This document shows positions 15,812-24,884 of a DNA stretch of 64,000 nt, piece after piece. Source of the DNA: Microbacterium sp. LCT-H2 (lineage in GTDB: Bacteria > Actinomycetota > Actinomycetes > Actinomycetales > Microbacteriaceae); the NCBI RefSeq assembly GCF_001866135.1, contig NZ_MODW01000006.1, positions 101,226 through 165,225 of the forward strand. Reading direction: 5' to 3'. The translations under genes were made by a program, and so were the position numbers. How positions within the stretch are numbered: the first letter of the stretch is position 1; every line of letters begins with the position of its first letter. The notes below the pieces were generated by a model, which had not been told where the DNA came from, searched no databases, and saw only the letters and a program-made list of their open reading frames with translations.

Positions 15812-16209
15812 TGGTGAAGATCTCGAGGCTCGTTCTCGCTCCCGCGACTGCGCTGATGGTTGTGGCGACGAGCGGGTGTTCAGGCTCTGCCGGAGGCTTC
15901 TCCGACCTCACATCCCCGGATGTGGCAGGCATAGAACTGCCGACGAATCTTCCTGAGAACGCGCTCGAAGGGTTCGAGATAAACAGCGCACGATGGGTAG
16001 GTGCGAGCGCTGATGCGGACGTATGGCTGGCGAAAGGCAAAGAGCATCCGGTCTGTTTCTTGAGTTACTCCACCGAACGCTGGTTCAGCGCGTGCGGGAG
16101 CGGCGGCACCTATGCCCTCGGAGAGGAGACGTATTGGATAGTCCCGGACGGCGGCGCCGTCCCGACAGATGCAGCACCGGTCTCTCGAAACGTGTACCGG
16201 TCTTCATAA
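15811..16209 (+). CDS. Predicted lipoprotein, paralogous in part to its upstream neighbour
   Basis: 132-aa protein with a lipoprotein signal (hydrophobic core, TSGC with Cys23) and a mature domain with paired Cys (PVCFLSY and FSACGSGG) and a YWIVPDGG segment. Its central 45 residues align by eye with residues of the same spacing in the preceding protein. TGATG overlap with the upstream stop. Third and last gene of a cassette in which every product is exported; function unknown. Confidence 0.68.
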   Translation: MVKISRLVLAPATALMVVATSGCSGSAGGFSDLTSPDVAGIELPTNLPENALEGFEINSARWVGASADADVWLAKGKEHPVCFLSYSTERWFSACGSGGTYALGEETYWIVPDGGAVPTDAAPVSRNVYRSS

Positions 16210-16237
16210 GGCGCGAAGCGCGGGTCTTCCCGACTGC

Positions 16238-17527
16238 TCAGTCGTCGGCCGGGTCCGGCATGCGCGGGGGCGTCCGGGGGACGAATCGGGGGATCCAGCG
16301 GAGGAACCCGGCGGCGCCGACGAGTCCGATCAGGCCCATGGCTCCCGCGGCGAACGACAGGGACGCGACCGCGGTGATGCCCGAGACGAGGAGCGGAGCG
16401 ACCGCGCCGCCGGCATCGGTCAGCGTGCGCCACGACCCGAGGAACGCGGCGGGGTCGTGCTTCGGGGCGACATCCGCACCGAGCGTGAGGAGGATGCCGC
16501 TCGACAGCCCGTTGCCGACGCCGAGGACCGCGGCGAACATGCCGAACCAGAGCACCGCGGAGTCGAGGTCGTGCGTGACCGACAGGGCGAGGAACCCGGC
16601 GCCCATCAGCACCATCGCGGGCATGGCCGCCCAGAGCCGGCCGAAGCGGTCCATCACCTGGCCGCTGGCATAGAAGAGGGCGAAGTCGATGGCTCCGGAC
16701 ACGCCGACGACGAGGGCGATGGTCGATGCGTCGAGACCCAGCGAAAGGCCCCACAGCGGCAGGACGACCTGCCGTGCCGACCGCACCGCGGACAGCGAGG
16801 CCGCAGCGAGTCCGAGCCGACCGAGCACTCCGCGCTGCCGCCACATCGTCTGGAAGATGCCGGCCCGCTCGACGGTGGGGATCGACCCGGTCACCGCCTC
16901 TCCGCTGTCCTCGGCGAACCGGATCGTCGTCCGCAGCGGGGCGACCGTCTTCTCCGGATCCGGTCCGAAGAGCACGAGCGCGACCATGACGACGAGGCAG
17001 GCGAGGAAGAACCAGATCGCCGCGGCCTCGGTGCCGAAGAGCTGCAGGAGGCCGGCGGAGATGAACGGGCCGATGAAGATGCCCAGACGGAAGCTGCCGC
17101 CCAACAGGGAGAGCGAGCGGGCGCGGAACGCCAGCGGCACCCGCGTGGTCATGAACGCGTGCCGAGCGAGCCCGAACGCCGCGGCGCACAGGCCCAGGAG
17201 GAATACGGACGCTGCGAGCACCCCGAGCGACGGCGCGAACACCATGCCGACGGCGGCGAGGATGGCGATGACGCCCGCGATCACCATCGTGAAGCGCTCG
17301 CCGATGCGGCCCACGGCCCAGCCGGCCGGGAGGTTGCCGCAGAGTTGACCGACCACGAGCGCCGAGGCGACGAGGGCCGCGAAGGCGACGTCGGCGCCCA
17401 TGGACGCGGCGATCACCGGGATGAGCGGGATGACGGCACCTTCACCGAGGGAGAAGAGGACGGTCGGCAGGTACACCATCGGTCCGAACTGGCGGAGGAC
17501 CGTGGATGCGCTGCTCACGTCCTTCAC
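16238..17527 (-). CDS. MFS transporter
   Basis: 429-aa major facilitator with about 12 hydrophobic segments in two halves joined by a cytoplasmic loop (RFAEDSGEAVTGSIPTVERAG). Features include GNLPAGWAVGRIGERF at the loop 2-3 position (a degenerate GxxxDRxGRR) and the mirrored GQVMDRFGRLWA in the second half. It looks like a drug/metabolite exporter of the DHA1-type, but the substrate cannot be deduced. Transcribed toward the secreted cassette and divergent from prfB (74 bp). Confidence 0.85.
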   Translation of the reverse strand: MKDVSSASTVLRQFGPMVYLPTVLFSLGEGAVIPLIPVIAASMGADVAFAALVASALVVGQLCGNLPAGWAVGRIGERFTMVIAGVIAILAAVGMVFAPSLGVLAASVFLLGLCAAAFGLARHAFMTTRVPLAFRARSLSLLGGSFRLGIFIGPFISAGLLQLFGTEAAAIWFFLACLVVMVALVLFGPDPEKTVAPLRTTIRFAEDSGEAVTGSIPTVERAGIFQTMWRQRGVLGRLGLAAASLSAVRSARQVVLPLWGLSLGLDASTIALVVGVSGAIDFALFYASGQVMDRFGRLWAAMPAMVLMGAGFLALSVTHDLDSAVLWFGMFAAVLGVGNGLSSGILLTLGADVAPKHDPAAFLGSWRTLTDAGGAVAPLLVSGITAVASLSFAAGAMGLIGLVGAAGFLRWIPRFVPRTPPRMPDPADD

Positions 17528-17601
17528 GCTACTCCGGTCGGCGCACGGCCCTGGACATGCCCGTCCCCGCGCGCACGGGCGGCACGTTAGGCTGAGGTGT
17601 C

Positions 17602-18711
17602 ATGCTCGAACTAGATCTCTCCGCCGAAATCCAGGCGCTCAGGCACACCTTCGGCGACATCAGCGAGGTCGTCGATGTCAACCGTCTCCGCGAGGACATC
17701 GCGCGTCTCAGCGAGGAGGCCGGTGCGCCCGACCTCTGGGACGACACCGAGAACGCCCAGAAGGTCACCAGCGCGCTGAGCCACCGTCAGTCGGAGCTCG
17801 CCCGCATCACCGGCATCGCCCAGCGCCTCGACGATCTCGAGGTGCTCGTCGACCTGGCGAACGAGATGGGCGACGAGGAGTCGGCGATCGAGGCGCGCAA
17901 GGAGCTCCAGACGCTCACCGACCTCATCAACCAGCTCGAGGTGCAGACGCTGCTCGACGGCGAGTACGACGAGCGCAGCGCCATCGTCACCATCCGCTCC
18001 GGCGCGGGCGGCGACGACGCCACCGACTTCGCCGAGATGCTCATGCGCATGTACCTGCGCTGGGCGGAGCGGCACAAGTACCCCGTGAAGGTCATGGACA
18101 CCTCGTACGCGGAGGGCGCGGGCATCAAGTCGGCGACCTTCGAGATCGACGCGCCGTACGCCTTCGGCACGATCTCGGTCGAGGCGGGCACGCATCGCCT
18201 CGCCCGCATCAGTCCGTTCGGCTCCGCGGACAAGCGCCAGACGTCGTTCGCCGCCGTCGAGGTCATCCCGCTCATGGAGGAGGCGACCGAGGTCGACATC
18301 CCCGAGAGCGACATCCGGGTCGACGTCTTCCGCTCTTCCGGCCCCGGTGGCCAGTCCGTCAACACGACCGACTCCGCCGTGCGCATCACGCATCTCCCGA
18401 CCGGCATCGTCGTGTCGATGCAGAACGAGAAGTCGCAGATCCAGAACCGCGCTGCGGCCATGCGGGTGCTGCAGAACCGCCTCCTCCTGCTGCAGAAGGA
18501 GCAGGAGGCCGCCAAGAAGAAGGAGCTCGCGGGCAACATCACCGCGAGCTGGGGCGACCAGATGCGCTCCTACTTCCTCTACGGCCAGCAGCTCGTGAAG
18601 GACCTCCGCACGGGCCAGGAATCCGGCAACCCGGCCGCCGTGTTCGACGGCGATCTCGACGACTTCATCTCGGCGGGCATCCGCTGGCGCAAGCGCAAAG
18701 ACGAGGACTGA
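17602..18711 (+). CDS. prfB: Peptide chain release factor 2
   Basis: RF2, 369 aa, terminates translation at UGA and UAA. It has the tripeptide anticodon region around ISPFGSADKRQTSF and the catalytic GGQ (residues 249-251 in SSGPGGQSVNTTDSAVR). The frame is continuous from the ATG; there is no in-frame UGA near codon 26, so the programmed +1 frameshift of E. coli prfB is absent. The -10 TAGGCT lies just upstream. In actinobacteria prfB commonly precedes ftsE-ftsX-smpB; here a DUF2510 gene on the other strand is inserted between. Confidence 0.97.
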   Translation: MLELDLSAEIQALRHTFGDISEVVDVNRLREDIARLSEEAGAPDLWDDTENAQKVTSALSHRQSELARITGIAQRLDDLEVLVDLANEMGDEESAIEARKELQTLTDLINQLEVQTLLDGEYDERSAIVTIRSGAGGDDATDFAEMLMRMYLRWAERHKYPVKVMDTSYAEGAGIKSATFEIDAPYAFGTISVEAGTHRLARISPFGSADKRQTSFAAVEVIPLMEEATEVDIPESDIRVDVFRSSGPGGQSVNTTDSAVRITHLPTGIVVSMQNEKSQIQNRAAAMRVLQNRLLLLQKEQEAAKKKELAGNITASWGDQMRSYFLYGQQLVKDLRTGQESGNPAAVFDGDLDDFISAGIRWRKRKDED

Positions 18712-18721
18712 GGGCTCACAC

Positions 18722-18767
18722 CCACACGACGAAGGCCCCGGGAGCTCCCGGGGCCTTCGTCGTGTGG
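18722..18767. terminator. Bidirectional terminator, 23-bp perfect palindrome
   Basis: Perfect inverted repeat with 23-bp arms and no unpaired centre, between the convergent prfB and DUF2510 genes. The arm reads CACACGACGAAGGCCC then CGGGAG to the centre. No T tract is needed to see that it serves both strands. Confidence 0.85.
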
Positions 18768-18777
18768 TGAGGCTGGG

Positions 18778-20100
18778 TCAGCGTGCCGACGCCTCGACCG
18801 TCACCCTGGCGACCTCCTGCAGCATCTCGTCCGTGATGACGATCACGTAGGACGGGCTCTCGGCGACGTCGAACGACACCGTCCCCTCCGTCGTGGAGCC
18901 GGCCTTCTGCTGGCTGGACTCCAGCGTCGCGTCGCCGAAGATGTCGTAGTCGCCCTCGGTACCATCGGCCGTCTCGACGGAGAAGTAGAGGGGGTTGACG
19001 TACGTCGTCCCGTCGAGCGTCTCCCAGGCGACGTCGATCACCAGGTAGCCGCCGTTGTTCGCCTCGAAGTCCGAGCCGTTGCTCGGTCCGTACGTGGCCG
19101 AGCGGATCGTGACCTCGGCGGTGCCCTCGATCTGCGGCACGGCGACCGGCTCGCCGAGCGTGCCCTCGGCGACCTCCCCCGTGCCCGAGTCGCCGGTGTC
19201 ATCGGTCTCCGGCGCCGGGCTCTGGCTCGTGCCCTCGTCGTAGTCGGGAAGCGGGACCGGGCGCACGTTGTTCGCGACGGACACGACGAAGAGGATGCTC
19301 ACGACGATCGCGACGATCCCGCCGAGCACGGAAACCCCGAGACCGGTGATCCCCGGCCACTTGGTGCCCTTCAGGAACAGCGAGATGAGGGAGACGATGA
19401 ATCCGGCCGCCAGGAGGACCCAGGCGAACGGAAGCGTCAGGGGGATGAAGGCGAGGATGAGGCCGAGCGCGGCGATCCCGAGGCCGACGAGGCCGAGCAC
19501 CGACGTCTTCTTCGGCCCGACGGGGGCCGGCGCCTGGCCAGGGTACGGCGCCTGTCCGGGGTAGGCGTTCTGTCCGGGATATGCACCCTGACCAGCGGGG
19601 GCCTGCCCCGGGTAGCCGCCGACGCCCTGCGTGCTCGGGTATGCGCCCGGGGCCGGGTACCCGCCATGAGCCTGGTACGCATTCGCGCCGGGAGCGGCGG
19701 GAGGATAGGTCGCGGCTCCGCCATCGGCGCCCACCGGCGGGACGACCGGTGCCGCACCGGGGAGATCGTGCGCGCCGGAGGCGGGTGCCGTCCAGTCCTG
19801 TGCGGGCTCGGGGGAGACGACGAAGTCGGTCGCGGGCTCGTCCGGGGCGATCTCGCGCTCGGCCGCGACGGTGGCGGAGGGCTCGGCGGACGAAGCCGCC
19901 TCCTCCGCCAGGGGCGCACTGTCGGGCGCCTCGGCTGTGGTGTCGGGGGGGAGGTCCTCTGCGACCGCTTCGTCGGTCGTCGCAGCGGTCGGCTCTGTCG
20001 TCGCGGACGTCTCCGGCGCGAAGTGCTCCGTCCACTGCTGGCCGTCCCACCAGCGCAGGCGCCCGGAACCGTCGTCGTACCAGCCGGCAGGTGTCGTCAT
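18778..20100 (-). CDS. DUF2510 domain membrane protein with C-terminal DUF4352-like domain
   Basis: 440 aa. N-terminal DUF2510 motif PAGWYDDGSGRLRWWDGQQWTEHF (residues 4-27), then about 110 acidic Ala/Glu/Thr-rich residues, then Gly-Tyr-Pro repeats (YPGQ units, about 135-190). Two hydrophobic helices follow (about 200-275), then a polar Thr/Ser-rich linker and a beta-rich extracytoplasmic domain (EVTIRSATYGPSNGSDFEANNGGYLVIDV) of DUF4352-like appearance. Function unknown; DUF2510 is thought to bind at membranes. Long Pro/Gly tracts are low complexity. Divergent from ftsE (176 bp). Confidence 0.82.
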   Translation of the reverse strand: MTTPAGWYDDGSGRLRWWDGQQWTEHFAPETSATTEPTAATTDEAVAEDLPPDTTAEAPDSAPLAEEAASSAEPSATVAAEREIAPDEPATDFVVSPEPAQDWTAPASGAHDLPGAAPVVPPVGADGGAATYPPAAPGANAYQAHGGYPAPGAYPSTQGVGGYPGQAPAGQGAYPGQNAYPGQAPYPGQAPAPVGPKKTSVLGLVGLGIAALGLILAFIPLTLPFAWVLLAAGFIVSLISLFLKGTKWPGITGLGVSVLGGIVAIVVSILFVVSVANNVRPVPLPDYDEGTSQSPAPETDDTGDSGTGEVAEGTLGEPVAVPQIEGTAEVTIRSATYGPSNGSDFEANNGGYLVIDVAWETLDGTTYVNPLYFSVETADGTEGDYDIFGDATLESSQQKAGSTTEGTVSFDVAESPSYVIVITDEMLQEVARVTVEASAR

Positions 20101-20276
20101 GGGGGTCCCCTCCGTGTGTGCGCTCGCGCGCGGTGGACGCGAATCGACACTCCATGTATAGCAGCGGGCGACGACATCGGTGGGCCTGCGACCACGGCGG
20201 AGGAGCGGAGCGGCCTCCTGCGCGGCGGGGTGTCGTGCCGAGGCGGGGCCCGTGGCGCGCTTAGGCTCGAATCGCC

Positions 20277-21371
20277 ATGATTCGGTTCGAGAACGTCACG
20301 AAACGCTACCGCGGGACGTCGAAGCCCGCCCTGTCCGGTGTCGACTTCGAGGTGCAGCGTGGGGAGTTCGTCTTCCTCGTCGGTGCCTCCGGCTCCGGCA
20401 AATCCTCCTGTCTGCGCCTCATCCTGCGCGAGGATGTGCCCACGACGGGTCGCGTCGCCGTCCTCGGCCGCGATCTGCGGGCTCTGGCGAACCGGAAGGT
20501 GCCGTACTTCCGTCGGCACATCGGCTCGGTGTTCCAGGACTTCCGGCTGCTGCCGTCCAAGACGGTCTACCAGAACGTCGCCTTCACGCTGCAGGTCACC
20601 GGCTCGTCCCGCGGCTTCATCCAGCAGGCCGTTCCCGAGGCGCTCGCCCTCGTCGGACTCGACGGCAAGGAGAAGCGCATGCCGCACGAGCTCTCCGGCG
20701 GCGAGCAGCAGCGTGTCGCGATCGCCCGGGCGCTCGTCAACCGCCCGCAGGTGCTGCTCGCGGACGAGCCCACCGGAAACCTCGACCCGGCGACCTCGGT
20801 CGACATCATGCAGCTCCTCGCGCGGATCAACGCGGGAGGCACGACGGTGCTGATGGCCACCCACGAGGCCGGCTTCGTCGATCAGATGCGCCGCCGCGTG
20901 ATCGAGCTCCGCGACGGCGAGATGGTCCGCGACGAGGTGCACGGCGGATACGGCGACACCTCGAACATCCCGCGCCTGGTGCCGGAGGAGGTCCGCGGAG
21001 CCGCTGCCGCCGCCGCCCTCACAGCCGTACAGGAGGTGCAGCGCCAGACCGCCGACCTCTCCGTGGTCCGCGCCGCGCTGGCCGAGGAGCTGGATGCCCA
21101 GCGCCGGGCCGCCGCCGCATCTCCCGCGGTCACCAGGCCCGCTGCCGACGCGACCCCGCAGGTGGTCGAGCCCCCGGAGCCTGTGCGGGAGCCTGGCGTG
21201 GTCGAACCGCCGGACGTCGTGCAGCCGCAGCCTGCCGCCGCGCGCCCGGCGCCCGCGGGTCCGCGGACGCACCCGATCGTGATCCCGGAGGTGGACGTCG
21301 CCGAGCTCGGCGTCGCGGACCGCCTCGGCCTGTCGGACCAGGACGACGAGGAAGTGGGCCCGACCTCATGA
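20277..21371 (+). CDS. ftsE: Cell division ATP-binding protein FtsE with long C-terminal tail
   Basis: ABC ATPase that with FtsX activates septal peptidoglycan hydrolases. The first 225 residues are a standard FtsE: MIRFENVTKRY, Walker A GASGSGKSS, Q loop, signature LSGGEQQR, Walker B VLLADEPTGNLD, switch His in ATHEAGF. Total length is 364 aa, while FtsE is usually about 220-230: residues 226-364 form a Pro/Ala/Val-rich tail ending EEVGPTS. The ATG lies 9 bases after TAGGCT. The stop overlaps ftsX (ATGA). Confidence 0.95.
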   Translation: MIRFENVTKRYRGTSKPALSGVDFEVQRGEFVFLVGASGSGKSSCLRLILREDVPTTGRVAVLGRDLRALANRKVPYFRRHIGSVFQDFRLLPSKTVYQNVAFTLQVTGSSRGFIQQAVPEALALVGLDGKEKRMPHELSGGEQQRVAIARALVNRPQVLLADEPTGNLDPATSVDIMQLLARINAGGTTVLMATHEAGFVDQMRRRVIELRDGEMVRDEVHGGYGDTSNIPRLVPEEVRGAAAAAALTAVQEVQRQTADLSVVRAALAEELDAQRRAAAASPAVTRPAADATPQVVEPPEPVREPGVVEPPDVVQPQPAAARPAPAGPRTHPIVIPEVDVAELGVADRLGLSDQDDEEVGPTS

Positions 21372-22282
21372 GAATCGGCCTGATCCTGACCGAGGCCCTC
21401 GTCGGCCTGCGGCGCAACATCTCGATGGTGATCTCCGTCGTGCTCGTCACGTTCGTGTCGCTCACGTTCGTCGGCGCCGCAATCCTCATGCAGTCCCAGA
21501 TCGGCGTCATGCGCGGCTATTGGGCCGAGCGCGCCCAGGTGGCGGTGTACATGTGCTCTGCAGTGTCGGAGTCGGACACCTGCGTGGACGGTGCGGCGAG
21601 CGAGGAGCAGGTCGCCGCGGTGCGTGCCCAGCTCGAGGGCGACGCGCTGTCGCCGCTCATCAGCTCCATGACCTTCGACACGAAGGAGGAGACGTACGCC
21701 AAGCTCGTCGAGCAGGTGGGGGAGGAGCAGGCCAGCGTGCTCTCGCCCGACCAGGCGTTCGAGGTCTTCTTCGTCACGATGAAGGACCCGGGCCAGTCGC
21801 AGGTGCTCGCCGAGGCGTTCAGCGGGCAGGCCGGAGTGGAACAGGTGCAGGACCAGCTCCAATACCTCGAACCGCTCTTCTCCGCGCTGACGGTGGCGAC
21901 GTACATCGCCGTCGGCATCGCGGTCCTCATGCTCATCGCCGCGACGCTGCTGATCGCCACGACCATCCGCCTGTCCGCCTATGCGCGGCGCAAGGAGATC
22001 GGGATCATGCGGCTCGTCGGCGCCTCGAACCGCTTCATCCAGACGCCGTTCGTGCTGGAGGGCGTGTTCGCCGCGCTCCTGGGCTCGGCCCTCGCGAGCG
22101 CGGCGGTCGTCGCCGGCATGCACTTCGGCGTGAACGGCTACCTGCGCGGGCGCGTGCCTTTCATCACCACCTGGGTGACCATGCAGGACGCGGCCCTCGT
22201 GGTCCCGGTCCTCGTCGGGATCGGTGTCGTGCTCGCGGCGCTGTCGGCCGGCTTCGCGATCCGACGGTGGCTTCGCACCTGA
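21368..22282 (+). CDS. ftsX: Cell division permease-like protein FtsX
   Basis: 304-aa FtsX: short cytoplasmic N-terminus, TM1 (MVISVVLVTFVSLTFVGAAIL), extracellular domain of about 120 residues containing two Cys (MCSAVSESDTC), then three C-terminal membrane helices with the permease motif RLSAYARRKEIGIMRLVGASNRFIQTPFVLEG. It works with FtsE to regulate a cell-wall hydrolase. Start overlaps ftsE stop; smpB follows after 68 bases. Confidence 0.95.
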   Translation: MRIGLILTEALVGLRRNISMVISVVLVTFVSLTFVGAAILMQSQIGVMRGYWAERAQVAVYMCSAVSESDTCVDGAASEEQVAAVRAQLEGDALSPLISSMTFDTKEETYAKLVEQVGEEQASVLSPDQAFEVFFVTMKDPGQSQVLAEAFSGQAGVEQVQDQLQYLEPLFSALTVATYIAVGIAVLMLIAATLLIATTIRLSAYARRKEIGIMRLVGASNRFIQTPFVLEGVFAALLGSALASAAVVAGMHFGVNGYLRGRVPFITTWVTMQDAALVVPVLVGIGVVLAALSAGFAIRRWLRT

Positions 22283-22350
22283 TACCCTGAAAGGCTGCTC
22301 GGCAGATCCGCCGCCGAGCCGTCCACGGCACCACAGCACAGGAGATCATC

Positions 22351-22827
22351 ATGCCCAGGGAACGCGGGGAGAAGGTCATCGCGACCAATCGTCGCGCGCG
22401 TCACGACTACACCATCGAGAAGTCGTACGAGGCGGGCATGGTGCTCACGGGCACCGAGGTGAAGTCGCTCCGTCAGGGGCGCGCGAACCTCAGCGACGGC
22501 TACGCTTTCGTGAAGGGCAACGAGGTCTTCCTCGACGCCGTGCACATCCCGGAGTACTCGCAGGGGCACTGGACGAACCACTCGGCCAAGCGCATCCGCA
22601 AGCTCCTGCTCCATCGGGAGGAGATCGCGAAGCTCGCCCACGCCGTCTCCGCAGGCGGGTACACGCTGATCCCGCTCAAGCTGTACTTTTCCGACGGCCG
22701 CGCCAAGGTCGAGATCGCTCTCGCGAAGGGCAAGCGCGAGTACGACAAGCGGCAGACCCTCCGCGAACGCCAGGACACCCGTGAGGCCGAGCGGGCGATG
22801 CGGCTGCGCAACCGGGTGGGCGAGTAG
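22351..22827 (+). CDS. smpB: SsrA-binding protein SmpB
   Basis: 158-aa tmRNA-binding protein for trans-translation and ribosome rescue. Conserved segments: [51 protein letters not shown], and the C-terminal basic tail [24 protein letters not shown] at 22351 follows GGAGATC. The tmRNA gene ssrA is not seen next to it; the following gene is on the other strand. Confidence 0.97.
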   Translation: MPRERGEKVIATNRRARHDYTIEKSYEAGMVLTGTEVKSLRQGRANLSDGYAFVKGNEVFLDAVHIPEYSQGHWTNHSAKRIRKLLLHREEIAKLAHAVSAGGYTLIPLKLYFSDGRAKVEIALAKGKREYDKRQTLRERQDTREAERAMRLRNRVGE

Positions 22828-22837
22828 CCTCCCCGGC

Positions 22838-24700
22838 TCAGAGGCTCGGCGTGAAGCCGAACACCCGGCCGAGGAACGCGAGCTCGCGTTCCAGCGCGTC
22901 GACGATGGTCTCCGCGCTGCGGAACCCGTGACCTTCGCCCGGGTACAGCACGTACTCGTGGTCGATGCCGTTCGCCGCCAGCGCGTCGCGGATGGCCTCG
23001 GACTGGGACGGCGGCACGACGCGGTCCTCCCCGCCCTGCAGCAGCAGCACCGGCACGTCGATGCGCTCGGCGTGGGTCAGGGGCGAGCGCTCGATGTATA
23101 CGTGCTCGGCAGCGGGGAGCGGACCGACGAGGCCGTCGAGGTACGACGCCTCGAAGTCATGGGTCTCGGCGGCGAGCATCCGCAGATCCGCGACGCCGTA
23201 GCGACTGATGCCGGCGGCGAACGTCCCGCCGCGCACGAGCGCCGAGAGCACCGTCCAACCGCCGGCCGAGCCGCCGCGGATGGCGATGCGCGCGGGGTCG
23301 GCGAGCCCGGCGTCGGCGAGCCCGCGGGCGGCCGCGATCACGTCGTCCACGTCGACGACGCCCCACTGCCCCTGCAGGCGGTCGCGGTACGCCCGGCCGT
23401 AACCGGTGGACCCGCCGTAGTTCACGTCGAGGACCCCGATTCCCCGGCTCGTGAAGAACGCGATCGAGGCGGAGGCCGCTCCCGTGACGTGGGCGGTCGG
23501 CCCGCCGTGCACGAGCACGATGTAGGGCGGGAGCTCGCCGTCGGCGCCCCGGGGCTCTCCGGGCGCGGCAGGCGGATAGGCGAAGGCGTGCACGGGCCCG
23601 TGCGCACCTTCCACGACGAGCTGCTGGGCCGCCGGCATCCAGTCCTCGTCGACCGGAGCGCCGCCGGTGACGGTCTCGACGGCACCGCTGTCCACGTCGA
23701 CGCACCAGATGCCCGAGGTCACGCGCGAGCCGTCTCCGCTGAGCAGGACGCGTGAGCCCGAGACGTCGTCCACGCTGAGGTGCCCGTCGGCCGGGACCGC
23801 GATCACGCGCGTCTCGCCGTCCGCGGACACGAGCTGCACCTCGTCGCGGCCGTCGGTGCGGACGGCCACGAGGCGGCCGTCCGCCAGCGGCTGGAACCAG
23901 CGGTTGCCGAGCACCCACAGGCCGTAGCCGGTGTCCGCGTCGGAGGAAGTGAGCGGACGGGAGGCACCGGGCTGGAGTCCGTCGAGCGCGAGGTGCTGGA
24001 GCTGCCAGCGTCCCGAGGAATCATCGGCGAACACGAGCGCGTCGTCGCCGGCCCATTCCGGCTGGAGGGCGGCGGAGGTGGGGACCCGGGTGATCGCCCG
24101 GCCGGCCGCTGATCCGATCGCGAGCGTGGCGCTCTCCCAGGGCATGCTGTCCGCCTGCCATTCGACCCAGGCGACGCGGCTGCCGTCGGGCGAGAGCGCG
24201 GGGTGGGCGAAGAAGCCGGGACCCTCGACGATCACCCGGATGGCGGAGGCATCCTCGGCGGCTGAACCGTCCGCGGGGATCTCCACGATCGCGCGGCGGT
24301 GCGGGTCTGTCGAGAGGTCTTCCCGGACGGCCAGCAGCCGGCCGCTCTGCACGCGCAGCCCGCCGTACGACGGGCCGGCGGCGGTGAGGGGGCTCGGCTC
24401 GGAACCCCGATCCATCCGGTGCACGCGCTGGTCGGCGCCGGAGACGAAGTACAGGGTGTCGCCATCGACGGTCCAGGCACCGCCCCCGTACTCGTGCACG
24501 CGGGAGCGGGCGTTCCAGGGAGCCGGGAGGATCTCCGCGCCCGTCGAGCTGCGCACCGTGACGCGGCCGCCCTCAGCCGGCACGGACTCGGCCCACCACA
24601 CCTCGTCGCCCACGAAGCGGGCCCCGTCGATGCGCGGTGCTGCTCCTGCGACGGCTGCGGCGGTGAAGGGGGAGGACCAGGAGCCGAACGGTGAGGACAT
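22838..24700 (-). CDS. S9 family (prolyl oligopeptidase-type) peptidase
   Basis: 620-aa two-domain serine peptidase. An N-terminal beta-propeller-like region (about 1-360) with repeated WxxD-type strands is followed by an alpha/beta hydrolase. Catalytic elements: nucleophile in IRGGSAGGW, acid in LLLQGGEDRVVPPSQ and base in YPGEGHGFRS; YIVLVHGGPTAHV and INYGGSTGYGR (here VNYGGSTGYGR) are typical of the S9C dipeptidyl/acylaminoacyl group. No signal peptide, so cytoplasmic. It converges on smpB with 10 bases between the stops. Confidence 0.9.
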   Translation of the reverse strand: MSSPFGSWSSPFTAAAVAGAAPRIDGARFVGDEVWWAESVPAEGGRVTVRSSTGAEILPAPWNARSRVHEYGGGAWTVDGDTLYFVSGADQRVHRMDRGSEPSPLTAAGPSYGGLRVQSGRLLAVREDLSTDPHRRAIVEIPADGSAAEDASAIRVIVEGPGFFAHPALSPDGSRVAWVEWQADSMPWESATLAIGSAAGRAITRVPTSAALQPEWAGDDALVFADDSSGRWQLQHLALDGLQPGASRPLTSSDADTGYGLWVLGNRWFQPLADGRLVAVRTDGRDEVQLVSADGETRVIAVPADGHLSVDDVSGSRVLLSGDGSRVTSGIWCVDVDSGAVETVTGGAPVDEDWMPAAQQLVVEGAHGPVHAFAYPPAAPGEPRGADGELPPYIVLVHGGPTAHVTGAASASIAFFTSRGIGVLDVNYGGSTGYGRAYRDRLQGQWGVVDVDDVIAAARGLADAGLADPARIAIRGGSAGGWTVLSALVRGGTFAAGISRYGVADLRMLAAETHDFEASYLDGLVGPLPAAEHVYIERSPLTHAERIDVPVLLLQGGEDRVVPPSQSEAIRDALAANGIDHEYVLYPGEGHGFRSAETIVDALERELAFLGRVFGFTPSL

Positions 24701-24776
24701 GCCTCGAGCCTACGGGCGGTGACACACGACGTCACACTCGTGCGGCGGGCCGAGGGCGTGTTCTAGGTTTCTGGAA

Positions 24777-24798
24777 ACGCCCGGTTCATCCCGGGCGT
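24777..24798 (+). promoter_or_regulatory. Leader hairpin upstream of metF
   Basis: Perfect 8-bp stem ACGCCCGG/CCGGGCGT around loop TTCATC, about 85 bases before the metF start. A second stem, ACGACG (24832-24837) with CGTCGT (24845-24850), lies closer to the gene. The 184-base leader could be a methionine-pathway control RNA, but I could not match it to a known riboswitch class. Confidence 0.35.
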
Positions 24799-24884
24799 GG
24801 AGCGACAGCCGAGCCCGGCACCCGCCCGCGAACGACGTGCTCTTCGTCGTGCGCGGACCCCGGCCCCTGTCCCCTGGAGAGAAG

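Noticed and set aside
17602..17700. Programmed frameshift in prfB
   Set aside because: The reading frame is continuous from the ATG with no early in-frame UGA.
22828..22837. tmRNA (ssrA) next to smpB
   Set aside because: smpB is followed within 10 bases by a convergent peptidase gene; no tmRNA ends or tag reading frame are seen nearby.
24701..24884. Cobalamin riboswitch before metF-metE
   Set aside because: No B12-box-like GCCACTG and the space is too short and lacks the expected core; only generic hairpins are present.
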